Assembly: GCF_003287495.1 (NCBI RefSeq)
Contig: NZ_PRLE01000006.1
Location: 62,001-126,000 of the forward strand
Length of the DNA stretch: 64,000 nt
Direction of reading: 5' to 3'
Origin: Faecalibacterium prausnitzii
Lineage (GTDB): Bacteria > Bacillota > Clostridia > Oscillospirales > Ruminococcaceae
A program made the position numbers and the translations under genes. The stretch's first letter is position 1. Each line of letters starts with the position of its first letter. The notes under the pieces were generated by a model. It did not search any database and had not been told where the DNA came from. It saw only the letters and a list, made by a program, of their open reading frames with translations. Below, in pieces: positions 32,291 to 42,695 of the stretch.

Positions 32291-34153
32291 ATGAAAGAAG
32301 TCAAGACACCCAAAAAGCCATTGGCCATCTACTACGCCATCGTGCTGGTGATCCTGCTGGTCCTCAACTTTGTCGTCGTGCCGTGGGCAAGTGAGCGGCA
32401 GATCAAAGAAGTGGACTACGGCACTTTCATGTCCATGACAGAAGAGAAAAACATCGGCCGGGTGGACATTGAATCCAACCAGATCTTATTTACCGATAAA
32501 GAGAACACGCAGGTGTATAAGACCGGCCTTATGAGTGACCCCAACCTGACCGAGCGCCTGTACGACGCCGGGGCCCAGTTCTCCAGCGAGATCGTGGAGC
32601 AGGCCTCTCCCCTGCTGAGCTTCCTCGCCAGCTTCGTGCTGCCCATCGTCATCTTTGTGGCACTGGGCAACTACATGAACAAAAAGCTGATGGATAAGGC
32701 GGGCGGCGGCCCGGGCTCCATGATGTTTGGCGGCATGGGCAAATCCAACGCCAAGGTCTACGTCCAATCCACCCACGGCATCCGCTTTGCCGATGTGGCG
32801 GGCGAGGACGAAGCCAAGGAGAACCTGCAGGAGATCGTGGATTACCTGCACGACCCCAGCAAGTATAAGGAGATCGGCGCTTCCATGCCCAAGGGCATCC
32901 TGCTGGTGGGCCCTCCGGGCACCGGCAAGACCATGCTGGCCAAGGCTGTGGCCGGCGAATCCAACGTGCCGTTCTTCTCCATGTCCGGCTCCGAGTTCGT
33001 GGAAATGTTCGTGGGCATGGGCGCTTCCAAAGTCCGTGACCTGTTCAAGCAGGCCAAGGAGAAAGCCCCCTGCATCGTCTTCATTGATGAGATCGACGCC
33101 ATTGGCCAGAAGCGCAACAGCGGCCAGTACGGCGGCAACGACGAGCGGGAGCAGACCCTGAACCAGCTGCTGACCGAGATGGATGGCTTTGAGAACAACA
33201 ACGGCGTCATCATTCTGGCCGCCACCAACCGCCCGGAGTCGCTGGACCCGGCCCTCACCCGCCCCGGCCGCTTTGACCGCCGGGTGCCCGTGGAGCTGCC
33301 CGACCTCAAGGGCCGCGAGGAGATCCTGAAAGTCCACGCCAAAAAGATCGCACTGGCCCCGGGCGTGGATTTCAACACTGTGGCCCGGATGGCCTCCGGC
33401 GCTTCCGGCGCGGAGCTGGCCAACATCGTCAACGAAGCTGCCCTGCGGGCGGTCCGCGCGGGCCGCAAGAGCGTGACCGAGGCCGACCTGGAAGAGAGCA
33501 TCGAGGTGGTCATTGCCGGCTATCAGAAGAAGAATTCCATCCTCACCGACCACGAAAAGTGCATCGTGGCTTACCACGAGATCGGCCATGCCCTGGTGGC
33601 AGCCCTGCAGAACCACTCCGCCCCGGTGCAGAAGATCACCATTATCCCCCGCACCTCGGGTGCGCTGGGCTACACCATGCAGGTGGATGAGGGCAACCAT
33701 TATCTCATGAGCAAAGAGGAGCTGGAAAACAAGATCGCCACCCTCACCGGCGGCCGCGCTGCCGAGGAAGTGGTCTTCGGTTCCGTCACCACCGGTGCTT
33801 CCAACGATATCGAGCAGGCCACCAAGCTGGCCCGTGCCATGATCACCCGCTACGGCATGAGCAAGGACTTTGACATGGTAGCTCTGGAGACCGTTACCAA
33901 TCAGTATCTGGGCGGCGATTCCTCGCTGGCCTGCTCGGCCCAGACCCAGCGGGAGATCGACCAGAAAGTGGTGGAGCTGGTCAAGGCAGAACACGCCAAG
34001 GCGATCCAGATTCTGACCGACAACCGAGCCAAGCTGGATGAGCTGGCAAAGTACCTCTACGAAAAAGAGACCATCACCGGCGAGGAGTTCATGAACATCC
34101 TCAACCGGGAGGACGAATCCGCTGCTCCCGCCGAAGAAAAAATAAAAGAATAA
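32291..34153 (+). CDS. ftsH: ATP-dependent zinc metalloprotease FtsH
   Basis: 620 residues. Membrane-anchored AAA+ protease that degrades damaged membrane proteins and short-lived regulators. Two membrane segments (about 12-33 and 110-130) frame a small outside domain. The AAA module has Walker A GPPGTGKT (207-214), Walker [12 protein letters not shown] and the second region of homology RPGRFDRR. The zinc site HEIGH is at residues 429-433, with the distal aspartate in the [12 protein letters not shown] region. GGGAGG precedes the start. It has its own promoter region, divergent from the leu operon. Confidence 0.97.
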   Translation: MKEVKTPKKPLAIYYAIVLVILLVLNFVVVPWASERQIKEVDYGTFMSMTEEKNIGRVDIESNQILFTDKENTQVYKTGLMSDPNLTERLYDAGAQFSSEIVEQASPLLSFLASFVLPIVIFVALGNYMNKKLMDKAGGGPGSMMFGGMGKSNAKVYVQSTHGIRFADVAGEDEAKENLQEIVDYLHDPSKYKEIGASMPKGILLVGPPGTGKTMLAKAVAGESNVPFFSMSGSEFVEMFVGMGASKVRDLFKQAKEKAPCIVFIDEIDAIGQKRNSGQYGGNDEREQTLNQLLTEMDGFENNNGVIILAATNRPESLDPALTRPGRFDRRVPVELPDLKGREEILKVHAKKIALAPGVDFNTVARMASGASGAELANIVNEAALRAVRAGRKSVTEADLEESIEVVIAGYQKKNSILTDHEKCIVAYHEIGHALVAALQNHSAPVQKITIIPRTSGALGYTMQVDEGNHYLMSKEELENKIATLTGGRAAEEVVFGSVTTGASNDIEQATKLARAMITRYGMSKDFDMVALETVTNQYLGGDSSLACSAQTQREIDQKVVELVKAEHAKAIQILTDNRAKLDELAKYLYEKETITGEEFMNILNREDESAAPAEEKIKE

Positions 34154-34303
34154 TTTTCCGCAATAATCTCACCGCCTGATTCGTATTCAGTACAGACGGG
34201 GCGATTTTGGGATGCCTTTGCAGCACCAAAAAGCGCAGTCCCCCAACTCCGCTTTCAACGCCCCACTCACTGCTACTTGAAACAAAAACAGGAGGAAATT
34301 CCT

Positions 34304-34936
34304 ATGAGACTGCTGAACAAGAAGTTTGCCCGCAAGACCGCTGCCGCCGCCCTGGTGCTGGCCACCGCCGCCACCCTGGCTACCGGTGCTTTCGCAGCTG
34401 AGGACGATGGTGTCGTCGCCGGTTACATGCCCCCGCAGGAAGTCATGGTACAGGACGATATTGCCCTCCACAGCGCGGATGTCGCTGTGGGCGAGGTGGA
34501 CCCCAACTACGGCGGCTATGCTGCCCCGGAGGGCAACCCCATTCAGGGCAACATCATGCTGATCTCTGCCGGTGACCTGGACACTCCCCTGCCCTCGGAC
34601 ACGCAGGTGGAAAAGGCGCAGGCCCACTACACCGTCAAGGGCCTGCTGGGCAAGCAGGTGCTCTACACCGCCCGGCAGGAGGGCAGTGTGCTGACGCTGG
34701 ACTTTCCCGAGAATGTGGCCACGTTCCGCGCCACCATCCTGGACATGCAGACCCTGATGAACAATGGTGTGAGCACCGTGGTGCTGCAGACCAACAAGAC
34801 CTCCACCACCCTCAACCTGACCCTGCTGTGCGATGGCTACAGCGCCAATGACAAGGTGGTGCTCCGCCACATCGGTTCCCGCGCCTGTCTCACCGTCAAG
34901 GGCCGCAGCCGCCGCGACCTCCTCATCGGCCGCTGA
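34304..34936 (+). CDS. Secreted protein of unknown function
   Basis: 210 residues with a clear Sec signal peptide (basic KKFARK, hydrophobic AAAALVLATAATLATG, cleavage after AFA). The mature protein is soluble and beta-rich (HYTVKGLLGKQVLYTARQEG, STVVLQTNKTSTTLNLTLLC) and matches no family I know. AGGAGG precedes the ATG at 34304. A strong terminator follows. It lies 150 bases after ftsH and may have its own promoter. Confidence 0.72.
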   Translation: MRLLNKKFARKTAAAALVLATAATLATGAFAAEDDGVVAGYMPPQEVMVQDDIALHSADVAVGEVDPNYGGYAAPEGNPIQGNIMLISAGDLDTPLPSDTQVEKAQAHYTVKGLLGKQVLYTARQEGSVLTLDFPENVATFRATILDMQTLMNNGVSTVVLQTNKTSTTLNLTLLCDGYSANDKVVLRHIGSRACLTVKGRSRRDLLIGR

Positions 34937-34961
34937 GTCCATTTGATTTTGTATTAAGAGA

Positions 34962-35006
34962 GAGAACCCCCTCCGCAGGTTTGCCCTGTGGAGGGGGTTC
35001 TTTGTC
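34962..35006 (+). terminator. Terminator after the secreted protein gene
   Basis: AGAACCCCCTCCGCAGG pairs with CCTGTGGAGGGGGTTCT (one GU), followed by TTG. Confidence 0.85.
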
Positions 35007-35099
35007 GTGATGATATCAGGAGAACCAAAGGATCTGGTTTTCCCCTCTTGCGGTGCCAAAAATTGTTCCCTGTTTCGGCCACTGGCCGCGGTCACAATT

Positions 35100-35966
35100 T
35101 TAGCCTTTCACTCCTCCCAAAGCCACACCGCGGACGATGAACTTGGAGAGCAGCAGGTAGACGATGATGACGGGCAGGATGGCGATGGCCACCATCATAT
35201 ACACCTTGCCCATATCAAACTTGAGGAAATCAGCACTGCGGAGCTGTGCAATGAGGATGGGCAGGGTCTTTTTATCGGCGCTGTCCAGCACCAGAGCGGG
35301 GATGAAGTAGTTGTTCCAGCTGGCCACGAACGAGAAGATGGCCTGCACTGCCAGAGCGGGCTTCATGATGGGGAGCACGATCTTGTTAAACGTGTAGAAC
35401 TCGCCCGCGCCGTCCATGCGGGCGGCTTCCACGATCTCCATGGGGAGGCTGGCGTCCAGATACTGCTTCATGAAGAAGAAGACTGCCGGGGCCGCAATGC
35501 TGGGCACGATCAGCGGAATGAAGCTGTTCTTCAACCCCATCTTGGTGATGAGCTGGAGGAAGCCCAGCGCCGACACCTGCGTCGGCATGGTCATGATGAG
35601 CAGGATGATGGCGAACGCCGCTTTCTTGAATTTGAAGTTGTAGGCGTAGATGCCGTAGGCCGTCAGAGCCGAAAAGTAGACGCTGAAAGCCGCCGAGCAG
35701 GCCGAAACGATGAGGCTGTTGCGAATACCCGTCAACACCGGGATGTTGGCATCGGCCAGCACGTTTTTAAAGTTCGTCACCAACGATTTGCCCGGCAGCA
35801 GGGAGAAGCCTTTCTGGATCTCGAAGTGGGTACGGGTGGAGTTGATGACCAGAATGTAGAAGAAGAACAGGCACAGGAAGCTGAAGAAGACTAATACCAG
35901 GTAGCACCACGCGCGGCGTGCCGCAAGGGTGGCTTTTTCGGATTCATTCCGTGGAGTGTGTGCCAT
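35100..35966 (-). CDS. Carbohydrate ABC transporter permease (MalG type)
   Basis: 288 residues, six membrane segments, with the EAA loop EAARMDGAGEFYTFNKIVLP that docks on the ATPase. CUT1-family inner-membrane permease for oligosaccharides. The ATG at 35966 has AGGAGG nine bases upstream and lies two bases after the MalF-type stop. It is the last gene of the LacI-regulated uptake operon. The ATPase of the complex is not encoded here. Confidence 0.93.
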   Translation of the reverse strand: MAHTPRNESEKATLAARRAWCYLVLVFFSFLCLFFFYILVINSTRTHFEIQKGFSLLPGKSLVTNFKNVLADANIPVLTGIRNSLIVSACSAAFSVYFSALTAYGIYAYNFKFKKAAFAIILLIMTMPTQVSALGFLQLITKMGLKNSFIPLIVPSIAAPAVFFFMKQYLDASLPMEIVEAARMDGAGEFYTFNKIVLPIMKPALAVQAIFSFVASWNNYFIPALVLDSADKKTLPILIAQLRSADFLKFDMGKVYMMVAIAILPVIIVYLLLSKFIVRGVALGGVKG

Positions 35967-35968
35967 AT

Positions 35969-36943
35969 TCACTTTCCTCCTTTCGCTGCCTTTTGGGCTT
36001 GCTTGAGCTGTTTGCGCTGGGCTTTGGTCAGACCGTCATCCTCCTTGGTGAGGGAGAAATAGACCACCACGCAGAGCACCGCGCAGACGAGGAACAGCAC
36101 CACCGAGACGGCACCGGCCATGCCATAGTTCTTGCTGAACAGATGGTTGTTCAGGTACATGATCATGGTGGTGGAAGTGCGGTCCGGGCCGCCCTTGCCG
36201 TTGGTCAGGATCTGCGGCACGTCAAACATCTGCAGACCGCCGATCATCGAGGTGATCATCACATACACGAGGATGGGCCGGATGAGGGGAATCGTGATCT
36301 TCCAGAACATCTGGTTCGGGGTGCAGCCATCCAGCTCGGCTGCCTCATACAGGGTGGGGTCCACACCCATGATGGCGGCCATCAGCATGATGGTGGTGTT
36401 GCCGAACCACATCAGGAAGTTCATCAGGCCGATGAGCGCCCGGTTGCCCCAGACCGTGTTCAGGAAACTGATGGGCTCCGAGATGGTGCCCATGCTCATC
36501 AGCACCGCGTTGACCGGGCCGTTGTCTGAGAACAGCGCGAAGAACAGCATGGCGAATGCCGAAGCCATGATCAGGTTGGGCATGTAGATGACCGTCTTGA
36601 AGAACGTCTGGCCTTTCAGCTTGAGGCGCAGGTCGGTGAACCAGGCTGCCAGCAGCAGCGAAACGGCGATCTGCGGGATAAAGCCGATGATCCACAGCAG
36701 GATGGTGTTGCCAAAGTACTTGGGAAGATCGGTGGTAAACAGGGTGATGTAGTTTTTCAGGCCCACAAAGCTGGGGCCGATGATCTTCAGGCCGCTGCGG
36801 TAATACTCAAAAAAGCTGTAATAAATGGTGGAGCCCAGGGGGATCAGCTGAAAGACCGCGAAGATGATGAAAAACGGTGCAATGAAGATGTAGCCCCACT
36901 TCGCGTAGCTGATCGACCCTTTCTTTTTTGTTTTTTCTCCCAT
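35969..36943 (-). CDS. Carbohydrate ABC transporter permease (MalF type)
   Basis: 324 residues with six main membrane segments and the EAA loop YEAAELDGCTPNQMFWKITI. It pairs with the MalG-type permease next to it. The Lys-rich ends (GEKTKKKG and KAQRKQLKQAQKAAKGGK) are cytoplasmic. The ATG at 36943 follows AGGAGGG; the longer open frame is rejected since it runs through a terminator hairpin. Confidence 0.93.
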   Translation of the reverse strand: MGEKTKKKGSISYAKWGYIFIAPFFIIFAVFQLIPLGSTIYYSFFEYYRSGLKIIGPSFVGLKNYITLFTTDLPKYFGNTILLWIIGFIPQIAVSLLLAAWFTDLRLKLKGQTFFKTVIYMPNLIMASAFAMLFFALFSDNGPVNAVLMSMGTISEPISFLNTVWGNRALIGLMNFLMWFGNTTIMLMAAIMGVDPTLYEAAELDGCTPNQMFWKITIPLIRPILVYVMITSMIGGLQMFDVPQILTNGKGGPDRTSTTMIMYLNNHLFSKNYGMAGAVSVVLFLVCAVLCVVVYFSLTKEDDGLTKAQRKQLKQAQKAAKGGK

Positions 36944-36973
36944 GAGACTGCCCTCCTGACGATGGTTACAGGC

Positions 36974-37003
36974 AAAAAGGGGCGGGCGCTCTGCCCGCCC
37001 CCT
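36974..37003 (-). terminator. Intra-operon terminator or attenuator
   Basis: Reverse-strand GGGGCGGGC / GCCCGCCCC hairpin followed by TTTTT, between the binding-protein gene and the permeases. It likely lowers permease expression relative to the abundant binding protein. Confidence 0.8.
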
Positions 37004-37037
37004 CGATTCAGTTTTGCCTGCCGAAGTCGTGCGTTGG

Positions 37038-38483
37038 TTATGCCGGCCAGACCACATCGGTCAACTCGGGGTACTTCTCCTTGATGGCGGTCTCAAAGTT
37101 TGCCTTTGCGGTGTCCTCATCCACGTTGCCGGTGAAGTAATCCTTGAATGCATTCTGGAAGCTCTCGTTCAGGCCCTGGTCATACGGGCCGGCGTTGGAC
37201 ATATCGATCTTCTTGGCTGCCTCAGCAAACAGGGCAATATGGTTCTGGCCGCCCAGGAACGCGGAGCTGTAATCGCTGGCCGCGATCTCTTCCATGGCCT
37301 TTTCGTTGTTGGTGTAGTCCTGGGTATCCATGGTGATCTGCTTCATGATGGCTTCGTCGCAGGTCAGCTTCTGCATGACGTCCTTGATGGTCTCAATGTT
37401 ATCGCTGCCGGCCGCGCCGCAGATCCAGGTGCCGCCCCAGTAGTAGGGCTGAGGGCCTTCGCACACAGCGTAATCGCCGTAGATGCCGTTGCCCACTTCT
37501 TCCTTGCCGCCCTCGGCCACAGGGGTCTCCAGAGAGTTGCCCAGCAGGGTGAAGTTGATGCCCCAGGTGGAGTAGAAGAAGCCGAAGACCTTACCGGTGG
37601 GGCCCTGGTCGGCTGCCCACTGGCTGTCCCACAGGCTGGACTTGTTGTTGTAGCCCTTATCGGTGTACTCCTTGGTCTGGTCCACCCACTTCATGATGTT
37701 GGGGTCTACCTTGACGGTGGTGCCGTCCACCCAGGGAGCTGCCACGTTGTTGGAGAACGTACGGTAAGCATCGTCAAAACCGGAGAGCATCTTGTAGCCC
37801 TTGGCAGCAGCCTGTGCGGCCACATCGTTGAACTTATCCCAGTCGGACAGGTAGGTCTGCACTTCGGTGGGGTCATCGGTGCCCAGCACATCCTTGGCAA
37901 TGCTGCGGCGGTATGCAAACAAGCCCGGGGTCGCCTGCCAGGTGGTGCCGCGCTGGCTGCCATCGACGGTGACGATGTCCTTGGTGTACTGGTACTGGCC
38001 GGCCAGGTCAGAGTCGGTCAGGCCGATGTCTGCCTTGACGTCCAGAACATAATCGGAATCCACATACTTCAGGGCGTAGTCAGCCTCGATCAGGAAGATG
38101 TCGATCTTATCGTCATCGGCAGCGGAATCCTGGCTCAGCAGGGCCTCATCCAGCTTGTTCTGGTAGTTGTTGTTCTCGTTGGCGTTGATGGTCCACTTGA
38201 CGACGGTGCCGTCGTTCAGGGTGGTGGTGGACTTATCGGCCGCGATCTCCTTGACCTCGGGGTAATAATCGTTGAAACGGCTCTGGAACTCATCGTTCCA
38301 GCACCAGATGTTCAGGACCTTGCCGCCGGCGGCAGGAGCCTCGGAAGCAGCCGCGGAAGAAGCGGGAGCAGCACTGGAAGCGGGAGCCGTGCTGGAAGAA
38401 GAACCGCCACATGCAGTCAGGGCAGCCGAAATGGTAACAGCGCCGGAAGCGAGCAGGAAATTACGACGAGAGATCTTTTTCAT
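37038..38483 (-). CDS. Carbohydrate ABC transporter substrate-binding lipoprotein
   Basis: 481 residues. Signal MKKISRRNFLLASG, hydrophobic core and lipobox LTACGG, then a Ser/Ala/Pro linker, so it is a lipid-anchored surface protein with a twin-arginine motif. The mature part is an extracellular solute-binding protein of the CUT1 group (VLNIWCWNDEFQSRFNDYYP near its start). Many aromatic residues (WQATPGLFAYRR, YYWGGTWICGAAG) fit sugar stacking. Being next to cellobiose phosphorylase, the ligand is probably cellobiose or a cellodextrin; this is inference from context. Confidence 0.92.
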   Translation of the reverse strand: MKKISRRNFLLASGAVTISAALTACGGSSSSTAPASSAAPASSAAASEAPAAGGKVLNIWCWNDEFQSRFNDYYPEVKEIAADKSTTTLNDGTVVKWTINANENNNYQNKLDEALLSQDSAADDDKIDIFLIEADYALKYVDSDYVLDVKADIGLTDSDLAGQYQYTKDIVTVDGSQRGTTWQATPGLFAYRRSIAKDVLGTDDPTEVQTYLSDWDKFNDVAAQAAAKGYKMLSGFDDAYRTFSNNVAAPWVDGTTVKVDPNIMKWVDQTKEYTDKGYNNKSSLWDSQWAADQGPTGKVFGFFYSTWGINFTLLGNSLETPVAEGGKEEVGNGIYGDYAVCEGPQPYYWGGTWICGAAGSDNIETIKDVMQKLTCDEAIMKQITMDTQDYTNNEKAMEEIAASDYSSAFLGGQNHIALFAEAAKKIDMSNAGPYDQGLNESFQNAFKDYFTGNVDEDTAKANFETAIKEKYPELTDVVWPA

Positions 38484-38579
38484 AAGAGTAAACCTCCTTC
38501 AACGGTTTCTTATGGTTTGGATTCCATTTTCTGAGATTTTTTCAAAGCTTCGGAACGCCCAAAGCTTACAGGGACAACG

Positions 38580-39587
38580 TTAAATGTGTTTGACGGAGCG
38601 GCCTGTCAGCAGTTTGCCGGTCACCAGCACCTGTTCCGCCAGGGTGATGCGGGGATGCTCGACCATCTGGATCAGCTTGTCGGCTGCCGTCCGGCCCAGC
38701 ATGGTGGTGTCCTGCTGGTAGGTCACCAGCTCGGGCTTGACCACCCGCGAGAGGTAGATGCCATCGTAGCCCATCACCGAGATATCGTCCGGGATGCTCA
38801 GCCCCGCCTCCGCAATGGCGTTGTAGCCGCCCAGCGCGGAGAAATCATCGGGGAAGAGGATGCAGGTGGGCCGCTGCGGAAGCGACAGCAGGAATTTTGT
38901 CTCCTCCGCACAGCGGTCCGCGTCGTGGTAAACGCCCTCCCGCACATAAGCATCCGGGATCTCGAGCCCCAGCTCGGCGCAGGTCTTGTAAAAACCGGCC
39001 AGGCGGTTCTCGGTCACGGCGGTCCGTTCGCCGTGGATGAACGCGATCCTCCGGTGGCCATTGGCGTAAGCGCAGCGCACCAGTGCCTGTAAACCGTTTA
39101 CGTTATCGGAAAGGATCGCCATCCGGTTGTTGAACACATGATCGATGGTGACCACAGGGACATCGCTGTTGACCAGCTCCACCACCTGGGGGTCGTAGAA
39201 GTCCACACAGGCGATCACCACGCCGTCCACACCGCGGTAATGGCAGTGCTCCAGGTAGGTCATCGTTTTGCCGCCCAGGTTGCGGTTGATAAAAGTGATA
39301 TCGTAGCCCAGCCGCTCCACCCGGACTTTGAAACTGTCCAGCACGGCGGAGAAATATTCGTGGCCCAGGCCGCTCTGGCGTTCGTCCACAAACAGAACGC
39401 CGAGGTTATAAGTACGGTTGGTCTTCATGGAGCGGGCCGCCATGTTGGGCACATAGCCCAGCCGCTCGGCTGCTTCACGGACGCGGGCCCGGGTGGCATC
39501 GGAGATATCGTGCTGGCCGTTGAGCGCCTTGCTCACGGTGGCGACCGAGACTCCGCACTCCCGTGCCAGATCTTTCAGGGATGACAT
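38580..39587 (-). CDS. LacI-family transcriptional repressor
   Basis: 335 residues. N-terminal helix-turn-helix and hinge (LKDLARECGVSVATVSKALN, RLGYVPNMAARSMKTNRT) and a C-terminal sugar-binding periplasmic-like domain. It probably represses both the uptake operon downstream and the divergent cellobiose phosphorylase until a sugar binds. The ATG at 39587 follows AGGAGG. Matching operator-like sequences lie at 39641 and 40108 on the two sides of the intergenic region. Confidence 0.93.
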   Translation of the reverse strand: MSSLKDLARECGVSVATVSKALNGQHDISDATRARVREAAERLGYVPNMAARSMKTNRTYNLGVLFVDERQSGLGHEYFSAVLDSFKVRVERLGYDITFINRNLGGKTMTYLEHCHYRGVDGVVIACVDFYDPQVVELVNSDVPVVTIDHVFNNRMAILSDNVNGLQALVRCAYANGHRRIAFIHGERTAVTENRLAGFYKTCAELGLEIPDAYVREGVYHDADRCAEETKFLLSLPQRPTCILFPDDFSALGGYNAIAEAGLSIPDDISVMGYDGIYLSRVVKPELVTYQQDTTMLGRTAADKLIQMVEHPRITLAEQVLVTGKLLTGRSVKHI

Positions 39588-39640
39588 TTGGGTCGTCCTC
39601 CTCCCGAGGAACTTTTTCAAGGTTCGGCTTTGCAGGAAGC

Positions 39641-39656
39641 CTAAATCGTTTTCGTA
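39641..39656. promoter_or_regulatory. LacI-type operator candidate 1
   Basis: CTAAATCGTTTTCGTA, with the central CG typical of LacI operators. It lies 54 bases before the lacI start, suggesting self-control. Confidence 0.6.
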
Positions 39657-40048
39657 ACCTCATAATAGCGCAATTCAGCCTAAAAATCAAGAATCAAAGC
39701 AAAACTTTTAGTATCATTTACCTCTTTTCAGCAGTTTGCGTGATTTACAGCTCTCGGAATTGTGCATCCCGTTCCATTTTCGGTCAGTTTCGTTCATTTC
39801 CGAACATTTTTTCGTTCTTGTTTTCGTTCCGGAGGGCGGTTTCTAATATTACTTATAAAATGGGTTTTCGGCTTGCGTGGTTTCCCGGCCAGGCAGCACT
39901 TTTCTTGCGTAAAATTTTTGTGTTTCGGTTGAGCATCCTGCTTGGTTTGATCAAATTTGCTACAACTTCGTCATTTATTACAAAATCGTTACAGCTGCAT
40001 TCTGTGCCGCTTCCCGGTCCGCCGCTGTTGTATATTTCATAAAGCCTC

Positions 40049-40077
40049 TTGCATTTTGCGTCTGATTCGACTATGCT
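40049..40077 (+). promoter_or_regulatory. Promoter of cellobiose phosphorylase
   Basis: TTGCAT (40049-40054), 17-base spacer, TATGCT (40072-40077). Operator-like sequences lie just downstream. Confidence 0.6.
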
Positions 40078-40085
40078 TAGGGCGA

Positions 40086-40122
40086 AGAGAACGTTTCTCC
40101 CGGCGTTCTAAATCGTTTTCGC
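40086..40122. promoter_or_regulatory. LacI-type operator candidate 2
   Basis: GAGAACGTTTCTC followed by CTAAATCGTTTTCG (40108-40121), downstream of the promoter, where bound repressor would block transcription. The 14-base core equals that at 39641. Confidence 0.6.
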
Positions 40123-40184
40123 AAATGTGAGCCTTTCACCCCTTGTTCTATTTATGGACTGCCTTTCAAAAGGAGGAATCGTCT

Positions 40185-42620
40185 ATGAAGTTTGGTCACT
40201 TTGATGATGAACGCCGGGAGTATGTCATTGATACCCCAAAGACCCCGCTGCCCTGGATCAACTACCTGGGCAGTGAGGACTTTTTCAGCCTGATCTCCAA
40301 CACGGCGGGCGGCTACAGCTTTTACCGGGATGCCCGGCTCCGCCGCATCACCCGCTACCGCTACAACAACTCCCCGCAGGATATGGACGGCCACCGCATC
40401 TATATCAACGATGGCGGTACTGTCTGGAACCCCGGCTGGCAGCCCGCCAAGACGGCGCTGGATCACTACACCTGCCGCCACGGCCTGGGCTACTCCATTT
40501 TTGAGGGCGAGAAAAACGGCATTGCTGCCACGCAGGAAGTCTTCGTCCCCCGGGGCGACGCCTGTGAGATCGACCGCTTGACTCTGGAAAATAAGACGGC
40601 CGCCCCCCGCACGCTGGATGTGTTCAGCTATGTGGAGTTTTGCCTGTGGGATGCCATGGACGACAGCTCCAACTTCCAGCGCAACTTCTCCACCGGTGAA
40701 GTAGAGGTAGAGGGCAGCGCCATTTATCATAAGACCGAATACCGGGAGCGCCGCGACCACTATGCCGTGTTCTGGGCCAACACCCCCGTCACCAGCTTTG
40801 ACACCAGCCGGGACGCGTTCTGCGGTGTCTACGGCGGCCCCGCCGCCCCGGAGGCCGTGCTGGCCGGGCATTGCTCCAACAGCATGGCCCACGGCTGGGC
40901 CCCGGTGGGTGCCCACCATTTCCACATCACCCTGGCTGCCGGTGAAAAAAAGAGCATCATCTTTGGCCTGGGCTACATCGAAAACCCGCAGGAGGAGAAA
41001 TTTGTTGCTCCCGGCATCATCAACAAGACCCGCGCCCGGGCCATGATGGCCCGCTACGCCACCGATGCCCAGGTGGATGAGGCCCGCCGGGTGTTGACCG
41101 ATTATTGGACAGATCTGCTCTCCGGCTGGCAGCTGGACTCCGGCGAGGAGAAGCTGGACCGGATGGTCAGCATCTGGAACCAGTACCAGTGCATGGTCAC
41201 GTTCAACATGAGCCGCAGCGCCAGCTATTACGAGAGCGGCATTGGCCGCGGCATGGGCTTCCGGGACAGCTGCCAGGACCTGCTTGGCTTTGTGCACATG
41301 ATCCCCACCCGTGCCCGGGGCCGTATCCTGGACATTGCCGCCACCCAGTTTGAGGACGGCAGCGCCTACCACCAGTACCAGCCCCTGACCAAAAAGGGCA
41401 ACCGGGACGTGGGCTCCGGCTTCAACGATGACCCGCTCTGGCTCATTGCCGGCACCGCCGCTTATCTGCGTGAGACGGGCGACTGGAGCGTTCTGGATGA
41501 GTCCGTGGCCTTTGACAATGACGAAAGCAAGGCGCAGCCCCTGATGGAGCACCTGCGCCGCAGTTTCCAGTACACCTGCACCCATCTTGGCCCCCACGGC
41601 CTGCCCCTCATCGGCCGGGCCGACTGGAACGACTGCCTCAACCTGAACTGCTTCTCGGAGCACCCGGGCGAGAGCTTCCAGATCACCGGCCCCAGCGAGG
41701 GCCCCGTGGCCGAGAGCGTCTTCATCGCTGGTATGTTCGTCAAGTACGGCAAAGAGTATGCTGACCTGTGCGGCCACCGCGGCCTTGCCGACGAGGCCGC
41801 CGCTGCACGGGAGTCCATCGCGCGGGTGGAGCAGGCCGCCCTGACCGCCGGCTGGGACGGCGAATGGTTCCGCCGCGCTTACGATGCCTTTGGCCAGCCT
41901 GTGGGCAGCAAGGAGTGCGACGAGGGCCAGATCTTTATTGAGCCGCAGGGCATGTGCGTCATGGCCGGCATCGGCAAGGAGACCGGACAGGCCGCGCAGG
42001 CTTTGAAGAGCGTGGAGGAGCGGTTGGACACCAAGTACGGTGTCCTGCTGCTGCAGCCCGCCTACACCACCTACCGCCTCAACCTGGGCGAAATTTCCAG
42101 CTATCCTCCGGGATACAAAGAAAACGCCGGCATCTTCTGCCACAACAACCCCTGGATCAGCTGCGCTGAGGCGGTGCTGGGCCACGGCGACCGGGCCTTT
42201 GAGGTTTACCGCAAGACCTGTCCCGCCTACATCGAGGACATTTCGGAAATTCATCGCACGGAGCCCTATGTCTACAGCCAGATGGTGGCCGGGAAAGACG
42301 CCCCCACCTTTGGCGAGGCGAAGAACAGCTGGCTGACCGGCACGGCCGCCTGGACGTTCTTCAATGTGAGCCAGTATCTCCTTGGCATCCAACCCACGCT
42401 GGACGGCCTCAAGATCGACCCCTGCATCCCCCACACCCTCAAGGGTTATACCGTCACCCGCCGCTACCGGGGTGCCACCTACCACATCCGGGTGGAGAAC
42501 CCGAGCGCGGTCCAGAAAGGCGTCGCCGCCGTGGTCTATGACGGCAAACCGCTGGAAAGCAATCGTTTGCCCATTGCCTCTCCCGGCACCACGGTGGAAG
42601 TAACCGTGACCATGGGCTGA
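40185..42620 (+). CDS. cbpA: Cellobiose phosphorylase (GH94)
   Basis: 811 residues. It splits cellobiose with phosphate to glucose-1-phosphate and glucose, saving ATP. The sequence follows clostridial cellobiose phosphorylase along its whole length from memory: [115 protein letters not shown] and [13 protein letters not shown]. The general acid aspartate is in the RADWNDC stretch (D480, D483). The ATG at 40185 follows AGGAGG. It is divergent from lacI and the uptake operon. The enzyme is cytoplasmic (no signal). Confidence 0.95.
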   Translation: MKFGHFDDERREYVIDTPKTPLPWINYLGSEDFFSLISNTAGGYSFYRDARLRRITRYRYNNSPQDMDGHRIYINDGGTVWNPGWQPAKTALDHYTCRHGLGYSIFEGEKNGIAATQEVFVPRGDACEIDRLTLENKTAAPRTLDVFSYVEFCLWDAMDDSSNFQRNFSTGEVEVEGSAIYHKTEYRERRDHYAVFWANTPVTSFDTSRDAFCGVYGGPAAPEAVLAGHCSNSMAHGWAPVGAHHFHITLAAGEKKSIIFGLGYIENPQEEKFVAPGIINKTRARAMMARYATDAQVDEARRVLTDYWTDLLSGWQLDSGEEKLDRMVSIWNQYQCMVTFNMSRSASYYESGIGRGMGFRDSCQDLLGFVHMIPTRARGRILDIAATQFEDGSAYHQYQPLTKKGNRDVGSGFNDDPLWLIAGTAAYLRETGDWSVLDESVAFDNDESKAQPLMEHLRRSFQYTCTHLGPHGLPLIGRADWNDCLNLNCFSEHPGESFQITGPSEGPVAESVFIAGMFVKYGKEYADLCGHRGLADEAAAARESIARVEQAALTAGWDGEWFRRAYDAFGQPVGSKECDEGQIFIEPQGMCVMAGIGKETGQAAQALKSVEERLDTKYGVLLLQPAYTTYRLNLGEISSYPPGYKENAGIFCHNNPWISCAEAVLGHGDRAFEVYRKTCPAYIEDISEIHRTEPYVYSQMVAGKDAPTFGEAKNSWLTGTAAWTFFNVSQYLLGIQPTLDGLKIDPCIPHTLKGYTVTRRYRGATYHIRVENPSAVQKGVAAVVYDGKPLESNRLPIASPGTTVEVTVTMG

Positions 42621-42642
42621 GCATCTTTCCCCTTTAGACGCG

Positions 42643-42680
42643 GAAATCCCCCGACAGCTGTCGGGGGATTTTTCGGTTCT
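42643..42680. terminator. Terminator after cellobiose phosphorylase
   Basis: AAATCCCCCGACAG / CTGTCGGGGGATTT perfect palindrome followed by TTT; may serve the reverse GGDEF gene too. Confidence 0.9.
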
Positions 42681-42695
42681 GATTCTTTCTTCCCA

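Larger units (their letters stand above)
39588..40184. promoter_or_regulatory. Divergent control region, lacI / cellobiose phosphorylase
   Basis: 600 AT-rich bases without a gene. It holds the two CTAAATCGTTTTCG motifs (39641-39654 and 40108-40121), a further palindrome-like GAGAACGTTTCTC near 40086, and a forward promoter TTGCAT-17-TATGCT at 40049-40077. The middle part (39700-40030) shows no clear feature. Confidence 0.7.

Noticed and set aside
40152-42485. Reverse open frame of 777 codons across cellobiose phosphorylase
   Set aside because: Shadow of the real gene, with no ribosome site and no recognisable domain.
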